Source: a virus. From it: DNA of 48,908 nt. The stretch is taken from IMG/VR virus record IMGVR_UViG_3300042292_000490, positions 1 to 48,908 of that record; one strand, 5' to 3'. The first letter of the stretch is position 1; every line of letters starts with the position of its first letter. Under the pieces are notes generated by a model. That model saw nothing but the letters and a program-made list of their open reading frames with translations, did not search any database and was not told the DNA's origin. The position numbers and the translations under genes were made by a program. Positions 8,597 through 16,578 of this stretch are shown here, one piece after another.

Positions 8597-9033
8597 GCGT
8601 TTAATAACCTATTATAATATAAAATATAATCAGTACAAATTCCAAAATATTTTTTATTTAAAATTTTTTTATCTTTATTTAAAACAACAGTTATTCCGTT
8701 TTTTATAAATGCATTTGGAAAACACCATGGAATATTTTTATTTGTTAAAGTCAATTTGTCATTTTGGTGCCAAAAACAATGTATATTATTTTTTAACATT
8801 TTATCCATAGCTTTAATATTTTTTGCATGACACCAAAACTTTTTATTTGTTAAAAAAGTTTTGTTTATTTTGTATAATGGTTCATCATGTCCCAAATAAA
8901 AACTGTTTTTATAAAACCACACATCTATCTCTACATCATACCCTTTATTTAAAGCTAACAAAATATATTCTGGACTATTTTCTAATACAGGATCTGAACC
9001 ATTTAAATTACCTCTATGTGATACCAGCAACAT
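8593..9033 (-). CDS. Short GDPD-like (glycerophosphodiester phosphodiesterase-related) protein
   Basis: The N-terminus carries the GDPD active-site pattern: SHRGN at 5-9, ENSPEYI from Glu19, EIDVW with Glu35 and Asp37, and GHDEP with His49. These correspond to the catalytic histidines and metal-binding acidic residues of the family. At 146 aa it is much shorter than typical GDPDs (240-300 aa), so the TIM barrel would be incomplete; short relatives occur in polysaccharide loci. It is preceded by the nucleotidyltransferase and HAD genes, suggesting a phosphorylated substituent on the glycan. Confidence 0.65.
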   Translation of the reverse strand: MLLVSHRGNLNGSDPVLENSPEYILLALNKGYDVEIDVWFYKNSFYLGHDEPLYKINKTFLTNKKFWCHAKNIKAMDKMLKNNIHCFWHQNDKLTLTNKNIPWCFPNAFIKNGITVVLNKDKKILNKKYFGICTDYILYYNRLLNA

Positions 9034-9035
9034 GA

Positions 9036-9758
9036 TTAATTTGCCTTATAATTGTTTATAAAATAATTAAGATCTTCTGGTGTACCTATTCCCCACATTT
9101 TGTGTACGTAGAATGGTATTAATGTTTTTTTATTGTTAATTAGTTCATTGTAAACCGGTGCTATATAAAATTCATTATTAACTCTTATATTTTTTTCAAT
9201 CATTTTTTCTGCGTAACTTACAAAATCTTTTCCTTTTCTATACCAATATATTCCACATGTAGCAATATTTGATATTGGGTTTTTTTCTGCTACTTCTGTA
9301 ACCATTCCGATATCATTTATCTTTACAAATGACCATTTCGGATGTACAGCATTAAAAGAAAAAACAATTGAATCCACTGTAGTCAATAGTTTTAAATAAT
9401 TAAAATTTTCTTTTGAATACTCTACAATCTGATCAGAGTTTGCAATCAATAAATCATCGTCATTGTTAATAAATTCTTTAGCTAATAGTGCAGTACATGC
9501 TGCACCTTCTGTCAATTTATCTACAACAACAATTTTGCAATTATTGTTAGTAATTTGTTTTAATAAAAATTTTAAACCAGAATATTTTTCTATATGTTCT
9601 TTTCTAACCAAAAATATATACTCTGCAGAAAAATTTAAATTTTCAACAATATTTTGTATCATAGGTTTACCATTAACCTCTATTAAAGGTTTTGGAAACG
9701 TATATCCTTCTTTAGCAAATCTGCTTCCCTCTCCTGCCATTGGTATTAATATTTTCAT
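9036..9758 (-). CDS. Sugar-phosphate nucleotidyltransferase
   Basis: The signature of NTP-transferases is at the N-terminus: MKILIPMAGEGSRF, then KPLIEVNGKPM from about residue 23, with LIANSDQIV near residue 105 supplying the metal-binding Asp. At 240 aa it is a single-domain enzyme lacking the left-handed beta-helix of longer pyrophosphorylases. It would activate a sugar or polyol phosphate for the island's transferases. It directly abuts the HAD gene, a frequent pairing. Substrate unknown. Confidence 0.85.
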   Translation of the reverse strand: MKILIPMAGEGSRFAKEGYTFPKPLIEVNGKPMIQNIVENLNFSAEYIFLVRKEHIEKYSGLKFLLKQITNNNCKIVVVDKLTEGAACTALLAKEFINNDDDLLIANSDQIVEYSKENFNYLKLLTTVDSIVFSFNAVHPKWSFVKINDIGMVTEVAEKNPISNIATCGIYWYRKGKDFVSYAEKMIEKNIRVNNEFYIAPVYNELINNKKTLIPFYVHKMWGIGTPEDLNYFINNYKAN

Positions 9759-10373
9759 TTAAATACTTTCTATAAAATTTATATAATTTTTTAATGTTGT
9801 ATCAGTAGCATTGTTAACAATCCAAATATTTTTTACACATGATTGTTTTGCAGACTGTATTCCATTTGGTGAATCTTCTACACACATAGAAGTTAATGGA
9901 TCGGCATTTAATTGTTTAATAGCAAAATTATAACAATCCGGATTTGGTTTATTATTAACAACATCACTATTTGTAACAAGTAAATCAATAAATTCTATTT
10001 GTCCTGTTTTTATTAACATTAACTCAGCTGTAGTTTTAATAGAATTGGTAACACAAGCAATTTTTATATTAGAATTTTTTAAATGTTTATGCAATTCTAT
10101 TTTTTCTGGCATTAATTTTGCTTGATTTGAAATAATATCTAATGTTATTTCTTGTTTTAATTTTTCAATTTCTTCTGAAATTGAAACATCTAATCCTAAT
10201 AATTTTAATTTTATTTTTGTTGGCAATCCATTATATTTTTTAATATGATCTTCTCTATTAATTTGAAATCCAACTTTTTTTTGTAAAGCTATATTTAAAG
10301 CATCATAATGCCAATCACACGCATCAACTAAAACTCCATCTAAATCAAATAATACAAAATTTATTTTTTTCAT
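9759..10373 (-). CDS. HAD-family phosphatase/phosphomutase (beta-PGM-like)
   Basis: All HAD motifs are visible: FDLDGVLVD at 9-17 with nucleophile Asp10 and Asp12, CVTNSIK (motif II Thr/Ser), KPNPDCY (motif III Lys) and VEDSPNGI (motif IV acidic pair). An alpha-helical C1 cap lies between motifs I and II, as in beta-phosphoglucomutase-like enzymes. The gene ends exactly where the nucleotidyltransferase starts. Together they could process and activate one sugar phosphate. Confidence 0.85.
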   Translation of the reverse strand: MKKINFVLFDLDGVLVDACDWHYDALNIALQKKVGFQINREDHIKKYNGLPTKIKLKLLGLDVSISEEIEKLKQEITLDIISNQAKLMPEKIELHKHLKNSNIKIACVTNSIKTTAELMLIKTGQIEFIDLLVTNSDVVNNKPNPDCYNFAIKQLNADPLTSMCVEDSPNGIQSAKQSCVKNIWIVNNATDTTLKNYINFIESI

Positions 10374-10424
10374 AAATTAACCCATTTTTTTATTATTAAC
10401 AACCATATCATTTAGTTTGTTTGT
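10374..10424. other. Short intergenic gap inside the glycan island
   Basis: These 51 AT-rich bases separate the HAD and GT11 genes. On the minus strand a weak CTAAATG resembles the late box of this phage, but it is one base off and has no independent support. No hairpin was seen. Confidence 0.4.
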
Positions 10425-11213
10425 TCATAGTATAATCCACTCTTTACAATAAATGTCAGACCAATTTTTTGGAGCACTTGGTGCAGACCCAAACCACTTT
10501 GAAGGTGCGATAGTTTTCTTAGAATCACTCAACCAAGATCCCCACCAACTAAAAGAACTGTTAGCAATAATATGATAATTGCATAAAGTCATCAAACACA
10601 TATCAACATACTTATCATTACTTTCAGTAAATACAACTTTACGATTTAACGATTTAAAAAATTCAGTTGCCTCTGGAATATCATCACTAAAGACATAAAT
10701 TAAAATATCATCAGGCAATAACTTCAGTGCTTCTGCATAATATTCTAAAGAACAAATTGGATGATTGTCTTGCAACTGAACATAATCACCTAATCTTAGA
10801 TGTATCGATATAGTTGGTAACCTTGTTAACGAACGAATATCTACTGCTTGCTTATAAATTCTATCATTAAAAGCAAATTCTTTTAATAATTGTTCTCTAT
10901 AATCTACAAAATATTTTTCACTTTGAAAATAACCAGTAATATCCGTATTATCTTGGATTCCAAAAATACCAGCATTATATGTAAACTGACGTTCCTGAGC
11001 TTTATTTAAAGCAGCATAATCACTACTATCAGCTGCAGATAGATTTGAAAAACATTCAGGTAAACAAAAATTATAGTATTCATTATTAGTTTTTAACTTA
11101 TATGGAACACCAAATTGATATTTTCTAGTTTTAGCAATAGAATATAATGTAGCATATTGAAACATCTGATTTCCAAATCTACCATTTGTTCCAATTCTAT
11201 TATATGTAATCAT
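10425..11213 (-). CDS. Family 11 glycosyltransferase (alpha-1,2-fucosyltransferase-like)
   Basis: The N-terminus GRFGNQMFQY (11-20) and HLRLGDY (138-144) are the hallmark motifs of GT11 alpha-1,2-fucosyltransferases; HxRxGD binds GDP-fucose. A third motif, SSFSWWGSWLS near residue 220, also matches. The 262-aa length is close to bacterial members (about 280-300 aa). The start overlaps the upstream stop by 4 bp. Making an H-type Fuc-alpha-1,2-Gal linkage is the known activity of the family. No GDP-fucose synthesis genes are in the window, so the donor would come from elsewhere. Confidence 0.88.
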   Translation of the reverse strand: MITYNRIGTNGRFGNQMFQYATLYSIAKTRKYQFGVPYKLKTNNEYYNFCLPECFSNLSAADSSDYAALNKAQERQFTYNAGIFGIQDNTDITGYFQSEKYFVDYREQLLKEFAFNDRIYKQAVDIRSLTRLPTISIHLRLGDYVQLQDNHPICSLEYYAEALKLLPDDILIYVFSDDIPEATEFFKSLNRKVVFTESNDKYVDMCLMTLCNYHIIANSSFSWWGSWLSDSKKTIAPSKWFGSAPSAPKNWSDIYCKEWIIL

Positions 11214-11845
11214 AGATACGCTGAATCCCTATCTTCTAGTGTATTATCAGTAAAGTGTTGCCACTTGTTAGCTGAATCTCTATTATCTGATTGATAAAAA
11301 AATGGTTTATTTGGTGTATACACTTTAGTTTGAAACTGCAATGATGCTGCCCCTACATCCCATGGTTGTTTTAAATCATGGATACAATGCTTGGCTATAC
11401 GAGACATATAATCTCTATAGATGGGTGTTACATATAAAATCGCATGAGTGGCTAGTATTCCACCTATTCTCATATATTCTGGTGTATATCGCTTAGTTTG
11501 ATAACCACGATTACCACTAGAAATACCAAGGTAAATGCCATCTGTATCGTCTGGAATATCCATAATTGGATTAAATGAATCTGTAAATTCTGCGTCATCT
11601 TCTAAAATTAGAAGTGGCGTTGTATACTGCACATCATCCAAAATATCAATATGGGATTGTGCACAGCCAACATAATGTGCATTACTTGGTATAGTGCCTT
11701 CGGGAGCTGGAATGATTCTAGCAGATTTTCTATAAGTATGTTTAAACCCATACTTTAGAAGATTGTCTTGCATAATTTCAGCATTTTTAGTTGCTGAATC
11801 CAAATTAATCCATACGACTGGAATTTCACGTAAATCAATAATCAT
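11210..11845 (-). CDS. GT25-like (LPS glycosyltransferase-type) protein
   Basis: The 211-aa protein begins with IPVVWINLDSATKNAEIM, typical of GT25 transferases, has GCAQSHIDIL and then PLLILEDDAEF near residue 80, the acidic motif of the family. It is the first gene of the leftward glycan island. Upstream on its strand lie a sigma70-like promoter and a CTAAATA late-type box. GAGG lies 4 nt ahead of the ATG. Confidence 0.75.
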   Translation of the reverse strand: MIIDLREIPVVWINLDSATKNAEIMQDNLLKYGFKHTYRKSARIIPAPEGTIPSNAHYVGCAQSHIDILDDVQYTTPLLILEDDAEFTDSFNPIMDIPDDTDGIYLGISSGNRGYQTKRYTPEYMRIGGILATHAILYVTPIYRDYMSRIAKHCIHDLKQPWDVGAASLQFQTKVYTPNKPFFYQSDNRDSANKWQHFTDNTLEDRDSAYL

Positions 11846-11859
11846 ATAACCTCGTGTTA

Positions 11860-11887
11860 AATATAATACAACTTATAAAGATGTCAA
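11860..11887 (-). promoter_or_regulatory. Sigma70-like promoter for the glycan island
   Basis: TTGACA (11882-11887) and TATATT (11860-11865) on the minus strand are separated by 16 nt. The predicted start lies about 8 nt upstream of the ATG at 11845. It would drive the whole 14-gene leftward run. Confidence 0.6.
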
Positions 11888-11889
11888 GA

Positions 11890-11896
11890 TATTTAG
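11890..11896 (-). promoter_or_regulatory. Late-type box CTAAATA upstream of the glycan island
   Basis: CTAAATA on the minus strand matches the box found before gp18, gp22 and gp23. If active it would give late expression of the glycan genes with a leader of about 40 nt. Confidence 0.45.
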
Positions 11897-11924
11897 TTGA
11901 CATTTTCTTGACTTCTACTATACT
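11897..11924 (+). promoter_or_regulatory. Sigma70 promoter of uvsY, leaderless geometry
   Basis: TTGACA (11897-11902), a 16-nt spacer and TATACT (11919-11924) are followed after only 6 nt by the uvsY ATG at 11931. Transcription would start at the A of the start codon. No Shine-Dalgarno sequence precedes the ATG. Confidence 0.75.
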
Positions 11925-11930
11925 GTCTTT

Positions 11931-12368
11931 ATGAATCTAGAAGACCTTAAACTCAATATTTCCAAAGACGCTTCTGTTGACTCCTCAGAACTAGGAAATG
12001 AGGCTATTAGAACTCCTCAACTGCATAGTAAGTACCTGTGTCTTCATGCAGATTTTAAACTGATTCTCTGTAAGCAGGTAAATGACTTAGCAATTCTTAA
12101 ACTTCGTAAGTGGAAGATTTTTACCGGTAAGGCTAGTCGTGAAGAATTAGAAGCATGGGGAGAAGATCCAAATGGACTAACTCTACTAAAGACTGATGTA
12201 GAAAAGTTCATAGAGGCAGATCCCAAGATTATTGAACTAAAATTAAAGATTGCTGTAATTGAAGTTAAGGTTAAGATGGTTGAAGAATTTTTAAAAGTTC
12301 TCAATAATAGAAACTTCTCTATTAAGTCCGCTATTGAGTGGTTCAAGATGACTCAGGGTATCGTATAA
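11931..12368 (+). CDS. uvsY: UvsY-like recombination mediator
   Basis: The 145-aa protein fits T4 UvsY (137 aa), which loads the UvsX recombinase onto gp32-coated single-stranded DNA. Visible features are an acidic N-terminal helix, a central LRKWKIFTGKASREELEAWG segment rich in basic and aromatic residues, and two C-terminal helices ending FSIKSAIEWFKMTQGI. It is immediately followed by uvsW, as in T4. The ATG at 11931 sits at the predicted transcription start. Confidence 0.85.
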   Translation: MNLEDLKLNISKDASVDSSELGNEAIRTPQLHSKYLCLHADFKLILCKQVNDLAILKLRKWKIFTGKASREELEAWGEDPNGLTLLKTDVEKFIEADPKIIELKLKIAVIEVKVKMVEEFLKVLNNRNFSIKSAIEWFKMTQGIV

Positions 12369-12375
12369 TCTTACC

Positions 12376-12382
12376 ATAAATA
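12376..12382 (+). promoter_or_regulatory. Late-type box for uvsW
   Basis: ATAAATA ends 4 nt before the GTG start of uvsW. T4 uvsW is a late gene, so a late promoter here is expected; the distance leaves no room for a ribosome-binding site. Confidence 0.55.
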
Positions 12383-12386
12383 TTGA

Positions 12387-13889
12387 GTGGATGTAGAAGT
12401 TGAATCTGTAGACGAAGTTCGTTACTATATAAAAACAGAAAAGGGCGTTAAACAAGAACTGAGAGATTATTTCTCGTTCATGATTCCCGGTGCTGAGTAT
12501 ATGCCATTGTTTAAACGGCGTATATGGGATGGTAAGATACGATTATTTGATATTCTGTCTTCCACTCTACCAAGAGGTCTGAAATCTTACCTGAGTAAGT
12601 TTTGTAAAGACCGCCAATACACTTTAAATATTAAAGAGAGTAGGAATCCGCTATGCATAACGGAGGAGAAACTTCTGGACTTTTACGACACACTGAAAGT
12701 TTCAGTCAAGAAACAGCGGGTCAAAATGCACCCCCACCAAAGTCAAGCAATTCTGCACGCTATCAACGCTCACCGGTGTGTAATAATATCTCCGACAGGT
12801 TCTGGAAAAAGTTTAATAATCTACGTCTTGCTCCGCTATCTACTCTCCGTAATAAAATCAGACAGAAAGATTTTAGTTTTAGTTCCAACTGTGGGGCTGG
12901 TTACACAGATGGAAACCGACTTCTTTGATTACTCAAAGGCAGATCCTTCTTGGTTATCAAGAAAATATATTCATAAAATTAGTGCTGGACTTGAAAAGGA
13001 TACTAACAAACAAGTAATTGTTTCTACTTGGCAATCTATCTACAAGTTACCCCGAGAATGGTTTGATCAGTTCGATGCTATCTTCTTTGATGAGTGTCAC
13101 CAAGCCAAAGCAGAATCAATTAACCTAATTGGTCAGAAGTTGACTAAAGCATGGTTTCGTATTGGTACTACTGGCACATTAGATCAAACGCAGGCACATC
13201 GTTTAAGCATAGAAGGCATTCTAGGACCTGCTGTACAATTTATTCAGACAAAGAGCCTTATGAACAAGGGATTGCTTGCTACTCTTGCTGTTGACTGTAT
13301 TGTACTCAAGTATACAGATCAAGAGAAGCAGGATATGAAGAAACAAAAATATCCTGATGAAATCAAGACTATAATAAGTAATAGTAGGAGGAATGAATTT
13401 GTCAAAGAACTCGCAATTCATACCAAAGGCAACACCCTCATCCTCTTCAACTATGTCGAAGGACACGGGAAACCTCTCCACGCTCTCATTGAGGCAGCAG
13501 GAACGGATAAGAAAGTATATCTTATTCACGGAAAAACAGAAGGTGAAGCAAGAGAATCAATTCGCCGTATCGTGGATACACAAACTAATGCCATATTGGT
13601 TGCGAGTTACGGTACTACTAGTACTGGCATTAACATTGTCAACATTGATAATATTATCCTTGCCTCTCCTACGAAATCTGTAATTCGTTTACTACAAAGT
13701 ATTGGCAGAGGTTTAAGGACATCTGCTAAAAAGAAAACTTTGAAAGTTTATGATATTGTCGATGACCTTTGTTACATGTCATACAAGAACCATGTTTATA
13801 GGCATTTTGAAGAACGAATCAAAATTTATAAAAAAGAAAAGTTTGATTACAAGATAATGTCGATGCCACTACCTACCGATGATAAATAA
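12387..13889 (+). CDS. uvsW: UvsW helicase (RNA-DNA and branched-DNA helicase)
   Basis: This superfamily 2 helicase matches T4 UvsW, which unwinds R-loops and branched DNA and helps shift replication to the recombination-dependent mode. The N-terminal domain (ELRDYFSF, then IWDGKIRLFD by residue 55) aligns with T4. Walker A SPTGSGKS is at 135-142 and the DECH box at 235-238; GTTGTLD and the C-terminal VASYGTTSTGIN and QSIGRGLR motifs follow. The start is GTG at 12387: the preceding in-frame codon is TGA and T4 UvsW also begins with Met-Asp at this point. Length 500 aa against about 503 in T4. Confidence 0.92.
   Translation: MDVEVESVDEVRYYIKTEKGVKQELRDYFSFMIPGAEYMPLFKRRIWDGKIRLFDILSSTLPRGLKSYLSKFCKDRQYTLNIKESRNPLCITEEKLLDFYDTLKVSVKKQRVKMHPHQSQAILHAINAHRCVIISPTGSGKSLIIYVLLRYLLSVIKSDRKILVLVPTVGLVTQMETDFFDYSKADPSWLSRKYIHKISAGLEKDTNKQVIVSTWQSIYKLPREWFDQFDAIFFDECHQAKAESINLIGQKLTKAWFRIGTTGTLDQTQAHRLSIEGILGPAVQFIQTKSLMNKGLLATLAVDCIVLKYTDQEKQDMKKQKYPDEIKTIISNSRRNEFVKELAIHTKGNTLILFNYVEGHGKPLHALIEAAGTDKKVYLIHGKTEGEARESIRRIVDTQTNAILVASYGTTSTGINIVNIDNIILASPTKSVIRLLQSIGRGLRTSAKKKTLKVYDIVDDLCYMSYKNHVYRHFEERIKIYKKEKFDYKIMSMPLPTDDK
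13882..13888 (+). promoter_or_regulatory. Late-type box upstream of the Sm-like gene
   Basis: ATAAATA overlaps the uvsW stop codon and is followed by AGGAGG before the ATG at 13905. The leader would be about 10 nt, placing the SD sequence at its very start. Confidence 0.45.
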
Positions 13890-13904
13890 ATTAGGAGGGT
13901 TACT

Positions 13905-14573
13905 ATGACTGATGAAGTACAGGAAACTCCCTTTGGTGGTATTGTTAGAGTTGTTAAACTTATCAATGGTGACGAACTAATTGGATTGGTTCGTGATGCT
14001 CAATTAGATAAAATTTTAATATCATTTCCAGCCAAAATTGACTGTGCAATGTCAAGAGATCAAAGTGGTGATCTCATTGAATATTTTAAATTAACTAATT
14101 ACGCATCCAATTTACAACTATCAGAAATTTCAATTAATCGAACTTCTGTATTATATACAGGAGTTCCTACTGAAGATCTTTCTAAGATGTATGACGTATT
14201 TTTTCATACAATGCAAGTAGATCCAAAATCTGTAATGAACAATACTAATGAAGATTTAGTAGTGGGACCAGAAGCTGGACTTATGATGTTAAATGAACTT
14301 TTTAATAATGAAGATTTTGTAAATTTTGTAAACGATATGATTGACAGTTTTGAGGGGTCAGAGGTCATTCTTGACGATGAATTAGAAGAAATAGAAGAAT
14401 CTGAGCAGCAGGAACCCTCTGTAGAGGATCTATTGGTTGAGGAGGCTCCGAAGCCACCTAAACCCGTAAAACGCCGCACAATGAATCCTGAAACTAAAAA
14501 GCTACCATTTAATCCAGAGAGCAGTCCTAATTCTGCTGAAAGCTGGTCTGATAATCCAGAAGATTATATTTAA
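13905..14573 (+). CDS. Sm/Lsm-like phage protein with acidic tail
   Basis: The first 100 residues (VRVVKLINGDELIGLVRD, then a beta-rich stretch ending SVLYTGVPTEDLSKMYD) have the strand order of an Sm-like barrel and resemble the protein at 47330-47641. The C-terminal part holds an acidic run (LDDELEEIEESEQQEP) and a Pro/Lys-rich tail. A strong AGGAGG SD lies 7 nt before the ATG. It follows uvsW in the same direction and its stop overlaps that of the convergent gene by 4 bp. Function unknown; RNA binding would be a guess from fold alone. Confidence 0.55.
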   Translation: MTDEVQETPFGGIVRVVKLINGDELIGLVRDAQLDKILISFPAKIDCAMSRDQSGDLIEYFKLTNYASNLQLSEISINRTSVLYTGVPTEDLSKMYDVFFHTMQVDPKSVMNNTNEDLVVGPEAGLMMLNELFNNEDFVNFVNDMIDSFEGSEVILDDELEEIEESEQQEPSVEDLLVEEAPKPPKPVKRRTMNPETKKLPFNPESSPNSAESWSDNPEDYI

Positions 14574-15094
14574 GCAGTATTTTTAAGATTTTCTGGGGCA
14601 TCTGGGTAAATCTCATAATATGAAAATTTAAAAGTGCAGGATGCTTTTTGTATTACTGCATCAGAAGTATCTGATTGAAATACAATACCAGTAAGTTTAC
14701 TTGGGACGATATACCGAAATGTTACTGTAGTAACAACACAATTTGATATAGGGCTTACTATTGATAATACTGCCTGATGATGCCATTGTTGATACGGCAA
14801 ATTGTTTGTATTATCATTTTGAATGTTTGCTACATTGCGCATCCAAGAGTATAAACTTTTCCAATTGTTTAATTCAGAATCAACAATAAATTCGACATTT
14901 AAGGTTTCATAATTGAACTGCATAGTTGGTACTGGAATTGTTGTACCAAATGTTGTTGGTTGATTTACATCAGGAACAGTACATCCAGGAAGATTTGCTT
15001 TTTGACAATTTAATTCAAATTGTTTTGTTCCACGACCAAATATTAATGTGAAGTAACTATTGTATAGTGGATTTATATTTGAAATGCAGCTCAT
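14570..15094 (-). CDS. Tail-tube-fold-like virion protein
   Basis: The 174-aa protein contains FTLIFGRGTKQFELNCQKAN followed by LPGCTVPDVNQPT and a strand-helix pattern with FIVDSELNNWKSLYSWMRN, which resembles small T4-like virion proteins of the tube/terminator type. It lies downstream of the major capsid gene beyond a terminator, with its own late-type box GATAAATA ending 5 nt before the ATG. Assignment to a specific T4 gene is not possible from the sequence alone. Confidence 0.5.
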   Translation of the reverse strand: MSCISNINPLYNSYFTLIFGRGTKQFELNCQKANLPGCTVPDVNQPTTFGTTIPVPTMQFNYETLNVEFIVDSELNNWKSLYSWMRNVANIQNDNTNNLPYQQWHHQAVLSIVSPISNCVVTTVTFRYIVPSKLTGIVFQSDTSDAVIQKASCTFKFSYYEIYPDAPENLKNTA

Positions 15095-15099
15095 AGAAA

Positions 15100-15107
15100 T
15101 ATTTATC
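15100..15107 (-). promoter_or_regulatory. Late promoter box, leaderless geometry
   Basis: GATAAATA on the minus strand is followed by 5 nt (TTTCT) and the ATG at 15094. The 15-nt string ATAAATATTTCTATG is identical to that before gp13. Confidence 0.65.
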
Positions 15108-15111
15108 TAAT

Positions 15112-15144
15112 AACAAAAGCCCTCCTCATTTCTGAGGAGGGCTT
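15112..15144 (-). terminator. Intrinsic terminator after the major capsid gene
   Basis: On the minus strand a perfect 12-bp GC-rich stem (15133-15144 with 15117-15128, tetraloop between) is followed by a T-rich run TTTTGTTATT. It lies 30 nt beyond the gp23 stop and should end the abundant capsid transcript. Confidence 0.88.
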
Positions 15145-15174
15145 CGAAGTGTTACTTAAATTTTGACCTATTAC

Positions 15175-16578
15175 TTAGATCGTGTTACCGTGTAGATGTG
15201 TTACACGAGTTAGACGATAGTATTGGTTAAGACCAGTGGTCAATGCGTCTGCATCAGGTACAGCACCATTGAGAACAAAGGGATTAGCAACTACGCCGTA
15301 ACGAGTCTTGAACGCGATACGTGGTTGGAAAGTAGCAGGATCAACAGCACGAACCATTTGGAGCGGAACGTATGGGCAGTAGAACAGACCTGCATCATAT
15401 GGTGATTCTCCCTTATAGCCTGTGCAGAAGAAATTAAATCCTGTTGGGCTATATGGATCGATATAAACGCGAATCTTACCACTCAAGAGACCAGCAAAAT
15501 TGCTTTGAGTATCGTCAACATTCATCTGTGGAGCAATACCAGGTGATAGGCTCATGAAACCAGACATTGCAAGTGCTGCAGCGGTATCGCTGTCGCAGAT
15601 GATGAAGTTACCCTTGCCACGGCGGGTTTCCTTGGCGATTGCATTGCACTCGCGCTCGATTTGGAAACTGAGACCACGGAAGCGTTCTGCTGACCAACGA
15701 CCATCAGAATCTTGATCAAGATCGTATGTACCAGGAGTGACGAGATCGGTTTGTTGAGAACCATTCTTAGCAACATAATAGATGGTCTTGACGAGCTCAC
15801 GGTTGATTTCAGCAAGAATTTCTGTGCTGAGAAGATTTGCGAGTTCGGCTTCGGCATCTAGACCGTGAACAGCCTTCAAGTCTTGTGCAAGTTCAACAGT
15901 GTAATTACTGCTTAGTGCACGAGTCTTGGCTTGTACTGCAACGCGGTCAATGCTGAAGGCCATTTGATTCCAGCTAGCATATGGAGCAGTCTTGCCAATA
16001 CCTTCACCATTCGCAGTAAGAATACCACGAAGATTTTGGAGGGCTACAAAATTTGTTGCTGCGCATGAACCAGGGAAGAATCCACCATTGTTGGCCGATA
16101 GACCCTTAGCTGCAACATAAGATGCATCAAGTGTCCAACCACAACCACCGAAGGATGCTTGTGGCTCTTGGAACATGGCTTCTGCATATGTACCGGTATA
16201 AGTACCAGCAACACCAGCAGGTTGATAATTTGCACGCATGGCAAAGATCAAACCTGTTGGAGCGGTCATTGGCTGAACGCCGCAGATGTCGTAGGCCATT
16301 AGATTCGGCATAGAACGACGAATGAGCGAGATTAGTACGGGATCATAACCTGCAACGCCACCAGAGTTGGTGAACGATGAAGGCATACCGAGATTGGCAC
16401 CAGATGCCATATCTTCGGTTAGATGCTGAGAACGAAGAGATTGCTCTTGATTCTCTAAAAGAACGGCGGTTACCTTGCGGCGGTAATCGTCTTTGATTGG
16501 AGCGAGTGCACCGTGACTAAGTACGGGCTCCCACTTCTCGGTTAGAATGTCATACGGGGTGTTTTCTTGAAAATTCAT
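15175..16578 (-). CDS. 23: gp23-like major capsid protein
   Basis: The 467-aa protein is the HK97-fold major head protein of T4 type. The N-terminus (WEPVLSHGALAPIKDDYRRKV) is the delta/propeptide region, ending in LTE at residues 53-55, a match to the (L/I)-x-E consensus cut by the gp21 protease; T4 gp23 is cut at Glu65. Then YDPVLISLIRRSMPNLMAYDICG, a strongly conserved gp23 block, follows. T4 gp23 is 521 aa. It has its own late box CTAAATA and an SD (AGGAG) 14 nt ahead of the ATG, an unusually long distance, and ends at a strong terminator. Codons are visibly richer in C and G than in the glycan island. Confidence 0.95.
   Translation of the reverse strand: MNFQENTPYDILTEKWEPVLSHGALAPIKDDYRRKVTAVLLENQEQSLRSQHLTEDMASGANLGMPSSFTNSGGVAGYDPVLISLIRRSMPNLMAYDICGVQPMTAPTGLIFAMRANYQPAGVAGTYTGTYAEAMFQEPQASFGGCGWTLDASYVAAKGLSANNGGFFPGSCAATNFVALQNLRGILTANGEGIGKTAPYASWNQMAFSIDRVAVQAKTRALSSNYTVELAQDLKAVHGLDAEAELANLLSTEILAEINRELVKTIYYVAKNGSQQTDLVTPGTYDLDQDSDGRWSAERFRGLSFQIERECNAIAKETRRGKGNFIICDSDTAAALAMSGFMSLSPGIAPQMNVDDTQSNFAGLLSGKIRVYIDPYSPTGFNFFCTGYKGESPYDAGLFYCPYVPLQMVRAVDPATFQPRIAFKTRYGVVANPFVLNGAVPDADALTTGLNQYYRLTRVTHLHGNTI

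Noticed and set aside
14560-14580. Terminator between the convergent genes ending at 14573 and 14570
   Set aside because: The two stop codons overlap and no GC-rich hairpin with a T-run is present.
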